The notes: generated by a model from the letters alone, not told the origin. A stretch of 64,000 nucleotides of DNA from Caldilineaceae bacterium SB0661_bin_34 (GCA_009841145.1 VXMJ01000093.1:29257-93256), one strand, 5' to 3'; shown: positions 36,494 through 45,752, counted from the stretch's first letter. Program-made: numbers and translations.

Positions 36494-37498
36494 ATGGAAC
36501 TCCAATTCCCACGCCCACGACGTGGAGAGCGGGAGAAGGAAAGGGAAACTCGCTACACAAACTGGCGCGGCATCCAGCCTTTGGCCGCCGTGGACCTGGA
36601 GCGCGGGTTCGACTACGAGGATGAATGGAATCAGCGCTTCCAAACGTTGCGTGCCGATCCCGCGGCTCGGGAAGGGGTCCGGGAGGGCTTGGAGCGGCTG
36701 GAGCGTAGCATGGCCATCGAGACCGGTGTCATTGAGGGTCTGTACAACCCCACCCACGGCGTCACGCAGACCCTGCTGAGGGAGGGCTTCCGCGCGGAGT
36801 ATGTGCGCCGACAGGGTGTGGACGTGGAACCGGAACATTTGGTGACCGTCCTGGACGACCATATGGCGGCCGCCGAAATGGTCTACGCTTTCATCCGCGA
36901 GGATCGGCCCATCACCAAGCACGCGATGCGCGAGCTGCATGCCCAAATCACCGCCCACCAGGAAACACACAACGCGGTGGATATGCTGGGTCGGCGCGTG
37001 CAACGGAAGCTGCGGCGCGGCGTGTGGAAGGACTTCCCCAACAATCCCACGCGGCCCGACGGCACCGTCCACCTCTACGTGCCGCCGGAGCAGGTGGATC
37101 CGCAACTGGACCTTCTGCTGGATCTCTATGGGGCCTACGAGCCGGCTCAACATCCTCTGCTGACAGGGGCCTGGATTCATCATCGCTTCATCCAGGTCCA
37201 CCCCTTCGCGGACGGCAACGGACGTACGGGCCGCGTGCTCCTGAACTGGCACTTGGTCCGCAATGGATGGCCACCTATCCTGGTGCACCGCCAGGATCGC
37301 AACGCCTACCTGTACGCCATGCAGCAGGCGGATGCGGACGACCTTTCGGTCCTGACGGAATTCCTGATTGCCATGGCGCGCAAGTCGATCCGCGTCGTCA
37401 TGGCCGATTTCCCGGTGGAGGAGCGCATGGGCGTGCTGGGACCCGACGACCCCGACTACGTGTACCGCAAGGAGGACGGTTGGCGCAACGGCGTCTGA
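36494..37498 (+). CDS. Fic-family protein adenylyltransferase, class II-like
   Basis: 334 residues. The catalytic motif is canonical: HRFIQVHPFADGNGRTGRVL. An N-terminal helix has TGVIEGLYN, matching the (S/T)xxxE(G/N) autoinhibitory motif that in class II Fic proteins lies N-terminal to the core. A flap segment (GTVHLYVPPEQVDP) positions the target. Predicted to AMPylate, and possibly deAMPylate, a partner protein. Sits alone between an IS and GH32. Confidence 0.93.
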   Translation: MELQFPRPRRGEREKERETRYTNWRGIQPLAAVDLERGFDYEDEWNQRFQTLRADPAAREGVREGLERLERSMAIETGVIEGLYNPTHGVTQTLLREGFRAEYVRRQGVDVEPEHLVTVLDDHMAAAEMVYAFIREDRPITKHAMRELHAQITAHQETHNAVDMLGRRVQRKLRRGVWKDFPNNPTRPDGTVHLYVPPEQVDPQLDLLLDLYGAYEPAQHPLLTGAWIHHRFIQVHPFADGNGRTGRVLLNWHLVRNGWPPILVHRQDRNAYLYAMQQADADDLSVLTEFLIAMARKSIRVVMADFPVEERMGVLGPDDPDYVYRKEDGWRNGV

Positions 37499-37891
37499 AA
37501 CTGGAGTCAGGCACCGACAACCATCAACGGCGGCACGCCTTGGCCGGAGTTGCCCCTGCGCGTGAAGGATGGAAACGCAGGCAGCCGGCCGGCCCGCGAT
37601 CGGATGCGTTGACACCGCGGGTCCATTGCGTAGCGTCCGCACGTCCAACCAGGGTCGGCGGCCCCACCGAATTCTGCAGGCACCACCGCTTCGGTCCGGC
37701 CACGGCCACCGCATAAATAGCGTCCGTTGGTCTGCGGGCCAACCGGCCGCCTATACTCAACCCGCCGTGAGCCAACGGCGGCACGCACCGCAGTCGGGCC
37801 CCTACATCTCCGGCGCGCGCGGGCTGGCCTGGGCACCATGGCCACCTCCGCGTCCAGTTCCCTTCTCCAGTCAAGGAGTTCAGAATCCACC
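37499..37891. other. Stretch without a convincing gene
   Basis: About 390 bases between fic and the GH32 gene. Both strands are open in places, but no start, RBS or motif supports a gene. The track extension of GH32 back to 37727 is rejected because a clear RBS and ATG occur at 37872-37894. Confidence 0.45.
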
Positions 37892-39508
37892 ATGTCCGCA
37901 CAGACTGAAGATCGTCGATCCAAGGTTCCGTTCTATACGTTTCCCGGAAACCGGGAACAGCAGGAGGAAGCTCTGGCTGCCAACCCCATGCTCAAGCGGT
38001 TTGTGTGGTCGCGTACTGCCCTGGCTGGAGACCGGCACCGCCCCTACTACCACTATGTGAACCCTGAAAGCGCACTTAACGACCCCAACGGCCTCTGTTA
38101 TTGGAACGGGCTCTGGCACCTCTTCTACCAGGGCTATCCGCCCGAGGATCCGCGGCAGCACTGGGGCCATTGCGTCAGCGAGGATCTGATCCACTGGCGC
38201 GATTTGCCCTATGCCATCTACCCGGATCCCGAAGAGTGCTGCTTCTCCGGCGCCACGCTGGTCGAGGAGGACCGGGTGATTGCCATCTACCACGGCACCA
38301 AGGCGGGCAACATGGTGGCCACCAGTTCGGATCCGCTGCTGCTCAACTGGGAGAAGCTGACCGGACAGGCCGTGATTCCGATGACCGCGCCGGACGGTGG
38401 CGAACTGCCCTACCGGGTTTTTGATCCCTGCATTTGGCGCAAGGGCGACTTCTACTACTCCCTGTCCGGCGGTACGCTGCCGCACCCCACCAATGGCGTC
38501 CGTACGCGGGCGAACTTCCTGCTGCGCTCCCGCGACATGGAGACGTGGGAATACCTGCACCCGTTCATCGAAGGGGACACGATGACCAAGCTGGGCGACG
38601 ACGGGGCCTGTCCCTACTTCTGGCCCATTGGGCAGGGGGATGGGGAACGGCACATGCTGCTCTTCTACAGCCACATGAGCGGCGGCCAGGCCCTGCTCGG
38701 GGACTACGACAAGGACCGGGATAAGTTCGTGGTTACCTCCCTCCACGAGGCGAATTTCGGGGCGTCCGGTCCCGGTGGCGTACATGCGCCGTCGGCCACG
38801 CCCGACGGCGAGGGCGGCGTGATCGTGATCTACAACATGAATCCCGGACGCGTGTGGCGGGGCTGGGATCAGATCATGACGCTCCCGCGCCGGCTCACAC
38901 TGCGCGCGGACGAAGGCCGGGTCCGGGATCAGATGGCGGTGGAGCCGGCCGGCGACATCGAGTCGCTGCGCTCGAACGAGGTCTCCCTGACGGATGTGGC
39001 CCTGCCGGCCAACGAGGAGGTTGTCCTCGACAAGGTTGCCGGCGATGCCCTGGAGCTGGAGCTGGAGATCACCGACGGGGATGCCTCCGTGATTGAACTC
39101 AACGTTCTCCGTTCGCCTGGGGCGGAGGAGTATACGCGCTTCTCCTTCTACCGCAGTCGCGGCTTCCGCAACTGGGCCCGGTATGGCGGGTGGGAGCCGG
39201 CCGGGCTGCGGGCGGCCACCGACAGCATTGCCATGCTGGACAACAGCCACAGCTCCATCCTGGACGACGTCTCCGCCCGCCCGCCCGAACAGGCTCCCGT
39301 CTATCTGGCCCCGGACGAGCCCCTGCAACTGCGCGTGTTTGTCGACCGTTCGGTGGTGGAGGTGTTCGTCAACGGACGCCAGTGCGTAGCCCTGCGCTGC
39401 TATCCGGGTCGGCTGGACAGCACCGGGATCTCGTTGCGTGCCGGGGGAGCCCCGGCTCGGGTGACGCGCCTGCGGGCTTGGCAAATGGCCAATCTGTTTG
39501 CCCAGTGA
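37892..39508 (+). CDS. Glycoside hydrolase family 32 (fructosidase-like)
   Basis: AAGGAG 13 bases before ATG 37892 fixes the start (538 aa). The nucleophile motif is ALNDPNGLCYW; the second block is YRVFDPCIWRKGDFYY; the position of the usual EC acid/base motif reads GDDGACPYFWPIG, with no Glu directly before Cys. The C-terminal beta-sandwich (DEPLQLRVFVDRSVVEVFVN) is typical of GH32. Acts on fructans or sucrose-like sugars if active. No signal peptide, so cytoplasmic. Confidence 0.9.
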   Translation: MSAQTEDRRSKVPFYTFPGNREQQEEALAANPMLKRFVWSRTALAGDRHRPYYHYVNPESALNDPNGLCYWNGLWHLFYQGYPPEDPRQHWGHCVSEDLIHWRDLPYAIYPDPEECCFSGATLVEEDRVIAIYHGTKAGNMVATSSDPLLLNWEKLTGQAVIPMTAPDGGELPYRVFDPCIWRKGDFYYSLSGGTLPHPTNGVRTRANFLLRSRDMETWEYLHPFIEGDTMTKLGDDGACPYFWPIGQGDGERHMLLFYSHMSGGQALLGDYDKDRDKFVVTSLHEANFGASGPGGVHAPSATPDGEGGVIVIYNMNPGRVWRGWDQIMTLPRRLTLRADEGRVRDQMAVEPAGDIESLRSNEVSLTDVALPANEEVVLDKVAGDALELELEITDGDASVIELNVLRSPGAEEYTRFSFYRSRGFRNWARYGGWEPAGLRAATDSIAMLDNSHSSILDDVSARPPEQAPVYLAPDEPLQLRVFVDRSVVEVFVNGRQCVALRCYPGRLDSTGISLRAGGAPARVTRLRAWQMANLFAQ

Positions 39509-39768
39509 CGACGGGCGGGATCGGAGCGGCAGACCCGTCTGCCACCGACCGTGTAGGCAACCCGTAGGTTGTTCGGAAGATACGCGTATGTTGCACTCCC
39601 GATCGATCGGCAGACTAGTCGTCTATGTCACTTCAGCATGTTTTGCCACTGTTGATAGAATAGGAGTGTCCCAGTACAACTTTGGATGCCGCCGATGCCG
39701 ATGATCGCGGGTTTCCTGGTATCCGGTACCGGGGGCATGCCTGTTTCAGCTGACAAAGGAGCGAGCTG

Positions 39769-40392
39769 ATGAACCGAATGAGGAAAACCGCCCGCAAGGT
39801 GATGGCATTCATCTTGGTGTTCACCCTGTTGTCCTTGAGCTTGCCGGTTGCGACGCCGGTGCTGGCTCAGGACATGATGTCCTGCGACGAGATGTCGGCC
39901 ATGGCCATGTCGACTCTGGACATGATGCAGGGTATGTCCGCCGATGAACTGGCGGCCATGGCTTCCATGGGGCTGAGCATGGTGGATGCGATGGGGGCGG
40001 ACCAGACCATGGCTATGGCCGTGATGGGAGCCGACCTGCTGTCGTCATTCGTGATGGATATATCCGGCCTGCTCGTGGGCTTATCCGAGGACCTGTTGGG
40101 TGACATGATCCTGATGGGGCTCGCCACTGCCGGCATTGACTCCTTCCCCTGGATGAGCGTCGAAGAGATGGCTTCCATGGCTTCCATGGGCATTTCCATG
40201 GTGGAAGGGATGAGTTCGGCCGAGATGGCGGGCATGGCCATGATGGGCCTGGATATGGCCATGGCCATGTCTGCGGCGGACATGGCAGCCTTCGCGGCCG
40301 TGGGCCTCGACATGCTGGCTGGCGTGCCTGCAGGGCAGCTGGAAGCAGCCGTGGCGATGGGCGTGGACATGTTCTGCGGCATGATGATGTAG
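39769..40392 (+). CDS. Methionine-rich secreted repeat protein, 207 aa
   Basis: AAAGGAG 9 bases upstream of ATG 39769 gives firm start support. A signal peptide (VMAFILVFTLLSLSLPV) ends near VLAQD. The mature ~174 residues contain 38 Met (about 22%) in loose repeats such as MSADELAAMASMGLSMVDAM and MSSAEMAGMAMMGLDMAMAM, plus two Cys (SCDEM near the start and FCGMMM at the end). Met-rich exported proteins can bind Cu(I) or act as oxidant sinks; neither is shown here. A strong terminator follows at 40472. No family recognised. Confidence 0.75.
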   Translation: MNRMRKTARKVMAFILVFTLLSLSLPVATPVLAQDMMSCDEMSAMAMSTLDMMQGMSADELAAMASMGLSMVDAMGADQTMAMAVMGADLLSSFVMDISGLLVGLSEDLLGDMILMGLATAGIDSFPWMSVEEMASMASMGISMVEGMSSAEMAGMAMMGLDMAMAMSAADMAAFAAVGLDMLAGVPAGQLEAAVAMGVDMFCGMMM

Positions 40393-40471
40393 GTCTCTTG
40401 TTTGACCTGGGGGATGGGATGCGCTGAGGAATCCGCACCAACGGTCTTCTGGCTGATCCCTCCCCACTTCA

Positions 40472-40510
40472 CAGGCCCCGGTCGTCCCTACGGACAACCG
40501 GGGCCTGTTT
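40472..40510 (+). terminator. Rho-independent terminator
   Basis: CAGGCCCCGGT(C)GTCC pairs with GGAC(A)ACCGGGGCCTG across a short loop and is followed by TTTGATT. It ends the Met-rich gene 80 bases upstream. Confidence 0.85.
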
Positions 40511-41233
40511 GATTCCCGGTCTGGCAGCCGCATGCCGGCAACTCCAAGACTACAGTCGTAGATCACGCGGTTGCCGGCAGCGCCAATGGGATCGTGCCAG
40601 GACCCGCGATGTCGCTGCGGGCATCCGGAGCACCAAATGCCTCGGTTGGACCTACCTCACCCGCGTCATGCAGTAGGTCCAGTTTGTGGTGTTGCGCTCC
40701 TCATAGTCGCTCCGGACCGTTTCCTACTCGGCCATCTCAAGGGTTGTGTCGATGTACCTGTGCGCGCTGATCGGTCTCACTATTGAGGTCAAGTGGCAGT
40801 CCAGGAGCATAAACACCGTGGAGGTCCACAGTTCGGCGACCGCCACCGACCAACCTCGACAGGGGATCATGTCAATTACAGGGAGCGACGCCAACGAATG
40901 GCGGCGGATCCGGGGACCATGGTCGTCGCCGTGATCGGCAATCCGCGACAAGCGGACTGAAACACTACAAGGGCGATGCCGCGGCTGTCCAGGCTGGCAT
41001 GGTCCACGGGCCTGCCGCGCGGCAACATTGGACCATGCGGCCTTGCTCCCGATCGAAGGACACGACTGCCAAGCCTCCGCTGGCCGGTCAGCACCGGATC
41101 GGTGGTCGGACGGACGACGCGGTCAACAAGGGACGGAGCGGCCGCGAACTACACGGGGAGGTCCATGCGGCAGTCCATATCGCCCCGTCAAACGTCGGAC
41201 CGTCATGCTGACGTACCTGAACAAATCAGCAGC
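40511..41233. other. Long stretch without a convincing gene
   Basis: About 720 bases of short ORFs on both strands, none with an RBS or motif I can place. Probably gene or transposon debris; the reading frames look broken rather than regulatory. Confidence 0.45.
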
Positions 41234-42067
41234 TCAGGGATCCTTGGGGGTATGCCCTTGCCGCTGCAGCAGGACCTGGAGCCGTGTGATCTCCGCCTCT
41301 GCTTCCCGTACCCGTGCAGCTTCCCGGTCTGCCCGCGCGGCTTCCCGGTCTGCCCGCGCGGCTTCCTGGTCTGCCCGTGTGGCTTCCTGGTCTGCCCGTG
41401 TGGCTTCCTTCTCGTGGGCCGTCCCGGCTTCCTGCACCGTCAGATACCACCTCCGCTGCACCGGGTTCCACAACCGCAGAATACCGGTGGTCATGTCCAG
41501 CCCCCAGTCCGTATCCAGAACGGAACTCCGTCCAATCAACGCTCCGCGCGGGCTGTCGGGCTGCAGGGGGATGGGGACATAGGTGCCGTCCCGCAGCTGC
41601 CAGCCCAGCAAATCCTCGGTCAGATACTGGTGGTGGGGGTCGTACTGCCAATATTCGGGAATGCCCAAGGCGGCGTAGCGTTCCCACTTGAGGCTGCTGT
41701 CCTGGGGGTGGGTGGAGGGCGAAGCCATTTCCATGACCAGGTCCGGCACTTTCCCGTACACCCAGGGTGCATAGCCCTCCTCGCCCGGCACTGCCACTTC
41801 GTAGGCCAGCAACACATCGGGTGCCACATAGGCCGTCAGATTGGCGGGATCGTAGTACAGGGCACAATTGCCCCGAACCGTGCCCGCACGACCCAACTGC
41901 CGCAGATGCATCTTCAGAGCAAAGACGGCATCGGTGATGGCATGGTACTGGAGTTCGGTGTCGGCCATGGGTTCATCGTCATCGGACGGGTACCGGATCC
42001 CCGACTCCTGCGGGGGATCTCTTAGGACCACGTCGTCCCAGCCGTTCCGGTCTCGGGTCAGTGCCAT
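41234..42067 (-). CDS. Uma2-family (DUF820) putative nuclease with heptad-repeat tail
   Basis: ATG at 42067 (MALTRDRNGWDD) has GGGAGG upstream and is preferred to 42184. The Uma2 core shows APDVLLAYEV, VYGKVPDLVMEMASPSTHPQ and KWERYAALGIPEYW, the PD-(D/E)xK-like site. The C-terminal ~45 residues are a coiled-coil of seven-residue units (ATRADQE, AARADRE). Uma2 genes are often multi-copy and of unknown biological role. 277 aa. Confidence 0.88.
   Translation of the reverse strand: MALTRDRNGWDDVVLRDPPQESGIRYPSDDDEPMADTELQYHAITDAVFALKMHLRQLGRAGTVRGNCALYYDPANLTAYVAPDVLLAYEVAVPGEEGYAPWVYGKVPDLVMEMASPSTHPQDSSLKWERYAALGIPEYWQYDPHHQYLTEDLLGWQLRDGTYVPIPLQPDSPRGALIGRSSVLDTDWGLDMTTGILRLWNPVQRRWYLTVQEAGTAHEKEATRADQEATRADQEAARADREAARADREAARVREAEAEITRLQVLLQRQGHTPKDP
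41318..41401 (-). repeat. Four tandem 21-base units encoding coiled-coil heptads
   Basis: GGCTTCC(C/T)GGTCTGCCCG(C/T)G(C/T) repeats four times in register with the codons, adding one heptad each. Copy number could vary by slippage without breaking the frame. Confidence 0.85.
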
Positions 42068-42114
42068 AAATGTGTTTTGCCTCCCGTAGCTCGATTGTAG
42101 CAAAGGAAAACAAC

Positions 42115-43717
42115 GGGAATTACATACCTGACTAAGCACCGGATGCGTACTACAATAAGCAGAAGCCGCGGGTGTTGAGATCACCGCGCGGCTCCCAGAC
42201 AGTCAAGGTTCAATGACAACCTTACCTGCCAAACCCCATTCTACAACCGAGAACCGTGCGGAGCGGTACCGTATCCGGTTCGACAAGCGCGCCCATGCGG
42301 CCAAGTGCGCCCAGATCGCGGGTGCGTGCAGGCTGGTGTGGAACATTCTGCTGGCCGATTGTGAGCGGCGGTATCGATTGAGTCGTGAGTTGGGGATCGA
42401 TGACAATGGCGGACATCCCATCGACAAGTCCGTCTCGTTCTTCACGCTGGGCAAGCGGTTCACGGATTTGCGAAGCAGATCCGACGCGGCGTGGGTTCGG
42501 GATTTCATGGATTCACCGCAGGGAAAGCGGTACCGGGACATGGATCTGTCCTGGCTGCGGGACATGCCGTATGCACCGCTCCGCTACACTGCGAAGTACC
42601 TGGCCGACGCGTACACGCGCTTCTTCAAGGTGTGGGCAGAAGCCAAGTCGGAAGGGACTCCCCTCGGCCGGCGCCAGTCGGACGGCAAGCCCAAGGGGTT
42701 TCCGAAGTACAGGAAGAAGTTCGACCGCGACGACGGGTTCGCCATTCCCGGCGACGTGCGCATGGACGGAGACCGGATGCACATCCCGAAGGTGGGGTGG
42801 GTGCGCCTGGAAGGGAGCGGGTTGTACCGGGGCTGCAAGCCGAAGCAGGTGCGCATCCGGAAGGAAGGCACAGAGGATCGCCCCAAGTGGTACGCCTACG
42901 TGTTCTACGAAGTGCCGCCGGACCATTTGAAGCAACCTGCCTGGACTGGCGCGATTGGCTTGGACCGGAACGTAGGGCAGGCCACCGACAGCGACGGCGA
43001 GGTGTACGAGACACCCGACGACCCGCAGCTGGAGGGGAAGATCAAGCGCAAGGAACGGAAGAAGGCCAAGTCGCTGGCGCGTTCCAAGGCCAACGGCAAG
43101 CCCGTGTCCAACCGCGGTCGGCGCATAGGTGGACAGTTGAAGAAACTGAAACGCAAGCAGAAGCGTCGCCGGGAGAACGCCGCCCACCAGCACAGCCGCA
43201 AGATGGCCGACACGGCGCACACCGTGGTCATTGAGGACCTGGACATCAAGGACATGACCAAGAGCGCCAAGGGTACGGTGGAAGAGCCCGGCAAGAATGT
43301 AAAGCAGAAGGCCGGACTCAACCGCGAGATCCTGAAATCCAACTGGGGCCGCACGGAGCGGATGCTGGACTACAAGGCGGGGCAGGTACTGAAGGTTCCA
43401 CCTGCCTACACGTCGCAGACCTGTGCGGCGTGCGGACACGTCGGCAAGGAGAATCGCAAGACACAGGCACACTTCCGATGCACGGCGTGCGGACACACTG
43501 CGAACGCAGATCGCAATGCCGCTCAAAACATCCTGGAGCAGGGCCTGGCCCTGCTCCCGAAGGCCCGCGGGAATGGGGCTTCTGCACGGCGAGAGGCGCT
43601 CGATCCCTGTTTGTTGCCTGGAGCAACCGGCAAATCGACTTCTATGACCCGTGAACAAGGCATGCTGGCTACACTGGAGCCTCCGGGTTCCGGTGCTTAG
43701 TCAAGTATGTAATTCCC
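42115..43717 (+). mobile_element. IS605/IS1341-type element carrying tnpB only
   Basis: A 29-base inverted repeat with one mismatch (GGGAATTACATAC ... TGACTAAGCACCGGA) borders the tnpB gene. Inside it lie TTAC (42120-42123) on the left and TCAA (43701-43704) on the right, the target and right-cleavage tetranucleotides known from IS608-type elements; by that reading the element is 42124-43704 and sits in a palindrome. A subterminal hairpin (GCCGCG..CGCGGC type) is at ~42164-42193. There is no tnpA, so mobility would need help in trans. Confidence 0.75.
42213..43700 (+). CDS. tnpB: TnpB RNA-guided nuclease, complete
   Basis: 495 residues. N-terminal wedge region (YRIRFDKRAHAAKCAQ, FFTLGKRFTDL), then the RuvC site: Asp in GAIGLDRNVGQ, Glu in VVIEDLDIKDM, Asp in HTANADRNAAQNIL; the zinc finger is CAACGHVGKEN ... 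CTACGH. All catalytic residues are present. TnpB uses an omega-RNA from the 3' end of its own gene and element to cut DNA next to a TAM. The stop codon lies inside the right inverted repeat, so that RNA must overlap the coding end. Guide would start just past the right end. Confidence 0.94.
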   Translation: MTTLPAKPHSTTENRAERYRIRFDKRAHAAKCAQIAGACRLVWNILLADCERRYRLSRELGIDDNGGHPIDKSVSFFTLGKRFTDLRSRSDAAWVRDFMDSPQGKRYRDMDLSWLRDMPYAPLRYTAKYLADAYTRFFKVWAEAKSEGTPLGRRQSDGKPKGFPKYRKKFDRDDGFAIPGDVRMDGDRMHIPKVGWVRLEGSGLYRGCKPKQVRIRKEGTEDRPKWYAYVFYEVPPDHLKQPAWTGAIGLDRNVGQATDSDGEVYETPDDPQLEGKIKRKERKKAKSLARSKANGKPVSNRGRRIGGQLKKLKRKQKRRRENAAHQHSRKMADTAHTVVIEDLDIKDMTKSAKGTVEEPGKNVKQKAGLNREILKSNWGRTERMLDYKAGQVLKVPPAYTSQTCAACGHVGKENRKTQAHFRCTACGHTANADRNAAQNILEQGLALLPKARGNGASARREALDPCLLPGATGKSTSMTREQGMLATLEPPGSGA

Positions 43718-43817
43718 AAAACAACACCGTTTGAACGCGAGGGTCGGGTCGGTTTACGGGGAGCGCGGGACGCGGTGCGCACAGGGAACCGCGATCAGCG
43801 CAAATGCGCAGTCATGT

Positions 43818-43848
43818 GGGGAAGGTGAAGCGTCGCTTCACCTTCCCC
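43818..43848 (-). terminator. Strong hairpin downstream of the ABC transporter operon
   Basis: GGGGAAGGTGAAGC and GCTTCACCTTCCCC form a perfect 14-base stem around a 3-base loop, 70 bases past the last permease gene. No clear T-run, so it may act as an mRNA-stabilising or Rho-assisted end. Confidence 0.65.
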
Positions 43849-43918
43849 GTCAGGGGCATGGATCCCCTTTCCGACTGGGTTCCCGTGGGGCCGGTGTCGA
43901 CCAACCGCCCCAATTTCG

Positions 43919-44824
43919 TCAGCGGCCGCCGAAACCGGTCATCGTAATGCCCTGGACGAAGAAGCGCTGGGCAAAGATGAAGAGCACCAGGATGGGTGCC
44001 AGCATGATCGTGCTGACCGCGAACACAATTTCCCAGTGCTGTACCTCGAAGTCGTTGAACATCTTGACCCCCACCGCCAGGGGGAACTTGTCCATGGTTT
44101 TGAGGTAGATCAGCGGGTTCAGAAAATCGTTGTAGTGCTGCAGCAGGGCGAAGACCGCCACCGTCGCCATGACCGGCTTGGAGAGCGGCATCAGGATCTG
44201 GGTCAGCGTGCGCAGCCGGCTGGCGCCGTCGATGTAGGCCGCGTCCTCCAGTTCGCCCGGAATGCCCATGAAGAACTGCCGTATCAGAAAGACGTACAGG
44301 GCCATGACCGCACCCCAGTAGGGAACGATCAGGGGATAGAACGTGTCGTACCAGCCGATGGTCCGAAACAGGATGAACCGCGGCACGAGCGTCACGATGT
44401 CCGGCAGCATCATGGTGCCCAGCAGCAGGCCGAACCAGAAATTCTTGCCGGGCCAGTCGATGCGGGCGAAGGAATAGGCCACCAGCGATGAGGACAGAAG
44501 GGTGCCCAGCACCGCGAACACCACGATCTTGACGGTGTTCCAAATGAAGGAGCCGAGCGGCAGGTGGCCGGTGAAGGCCGTCACGTAATTGGCCCAGTGC
44601 GGATCCCTCGGGATCCAGACGATGGGGTGGGCGAATACCTCCGTGGACACCTTCAGCGACGAGGACACCATCCACAGTGTCGGGACCAGGAAGGTGACGG
44701 ACAGGACCGTGATCAGGATCTGCAACGCCGCCAGCCAGAGGCGTTCCTTGAGTTTGCGGCGCGGTTTTGCCACCCGGGGTGCTTGTGCGGCGGGCTGCTC
44801 CAAGGGCATCTGCGTGACGGACAT
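43919..44824 (-). CDS. Carbohydrate ABC transporter permease (MalG-like)
   Basis: 301 residues, six hydrophobic segments, and the EAA-loop ELEDAAYIDGASRLRTLTQILMP that contacts the ATPase. The ending FVQGITMTGFGGR is near the usual MalG/UgpE C-terminus (VxGLTxGAVKG). Third gene of the operon, 3 bases after the MalF-like permease. Confidence 0.95.
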   Translation of the reverse strand: MSVTQMPLEQPAAQAPRVAKPRRKLKERLWLAALQILITVLSVTFLVPTLWMVSSSLKVSTEVFAHPIVWIPRDPHWANYVTAFTGHLPLGSFIWNTVKIVVFAVLGTLLSSSLVAYSFARIDWPGKNFWFGLLLGTMMLPDIVTLVPRFILFRTIGWYDTFYPLIVPYWGAVMALYVFLIRQFFMGIPGELEDAAYIDGASRLRTLTQILMPLSKPVMATVAVFALLQHYNDFLNPLIYLKTMDKFPLAVGVKMFNDFEVQHWEIVFAVSTIMLAPILVLFIFAQRFFVQGITMTGFGGR

Positions 44825-44827
44825 GTC

Positions 44828-45748
44828 TCAATTGCCCCCTTCTTCGTAATAGACCCAGCGACGCGAAATGACGAACTGCATGATGGTGAAGCCCACAATG
44901 ATCAGGAACAGTTCCCAGGCCAGGGTCGAGGCATAGCCCATGCGCCCGTACTGGAAGGCATTGCGGTAAATGTTCAGGACCACGAAGAGCGTCGCGTCGG
45001 ATGGGCCGCCCTCCGTCATGATCATGGCTGGAATGAACGTCTGGAACGAGTTCACCGTGGCGATCACCATGTTGTAGAAGATGAGCGGTGTCATCAGGGG
45101 CAGCACCACGGTGCGCAGGCGGCCAAAGGCGTTGGCACCGTCCAGGCTGGCTGCTTCCTTGAGCGATTCCGGGATGTTGCCCAGGCCGGCAATGAAGATG
45201 ACCATCTGTCGTCCGATGGCCCAGAACGACATGAAGATGAATGCCGGCTTGGCCAGCTGTGGTTCGAACAGCCAGCGAATCGGATCGACCCCGAACCAGC
45301 CCAGGGCCTCGTTCAGGATCCCGAACTCCGGATGGAAGACCCGCTGCCAGACCACCGCGCTGGCCACTAGGGGCACGATGATGGGCAGGTAGAAGGCCGC
45401 CCGGTAGTAATCCCGGAACCACAGGGGCTGCGACAGGGCCAGGGCCAGCGTGAATGAGATGCACAACTGGACCGGCACTGCAATGACGGTGTAGAAGAAG
45501 CTGTTGAAAAGGCTCTTGTTGACTTTCGGATCCTCCAGCATCTTGAGGATGTTGGAGAAGCCCGCGAACTCCGGTTCGCGCAGGGGATCCCACTCGAACA
45601 TGATCAGCCATGCCGAGTGCAGCATCGGGTAGGCGATGAAGATCAGGAAGCCCAGGATGAAGGGCGACGCAAACAGGTATCCGGTCAGCCAGTCCCGTCG
45701 GGGACCGCCGCCGGTCAACAGACGACCGGCCGATTGCAGCACGGTCAT
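44828..45748 (-). CDS. Carbohydrate ABC transporter permease (MalF-like)
   Basis: 306 residues with the typical opening WLTGYLFASPFILGFLIFI, six membrane segments and the EAA loop SLKEAASLDGANAFGRLRTV. Forms the translocation pore with the MalG-like partner. It follows the binding-protein gene by only 4 bases. Confidence 0.95.
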   Translation of the reverse strand: MTVLQSAGRLLTGGGPRRDWLTGYLFASPFILGFLIFIAYPMLHSAWLIMFEWDPLREPEFAGFSNILKMLEDPKVNKSLFNSFFYTVIAVPVQLCISFTLALALSQPLWFRDYYRAAFYLPIIVPLVASAVVWQRVFHPEFGILNEALGWFGVDPIRWLFEPQLAKPAFIFMSFWAIGRQMVIFIAGLGNIPESLKEAASLDGANAFGRLRTVVLPLMTPLIFYNMVIATVNSFQTFIPAMIMTEGGPSDATLFVVLNIYRNAFQYGRMGYASTLAWELFLIIVGFTIMQFVISRRWVYYEEGGN

Positions 45749-45752
45749 GGTT

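Noticed and set aside
36320-37714. 464-aa minus-strand ORF opposite fic
   Set aside because: Shadow of the canonical Fic gene.
37499-37891. Possible tnpB tail or guide RNA after fic
   Set aside because: Only vague resemblance in composition; no zinc-finger or RuvC motif and no element end.
40571-41220. Degenerate transposase in the gap before the Uma2 gene
   Set aside because: Short similarities in several frames could not be tied to any family.
41318-41401. Short 21-base tandem repeat as a possible CRISPR or regulatory array
   Set aside because: It codes for coiled-coil heptads of the Uma2 protein.
43812-45611. 599-aa minus-strand ORF
   Set aside because: Wrong frame of the two permease genes; His/Gly-rich with no membrane segments.
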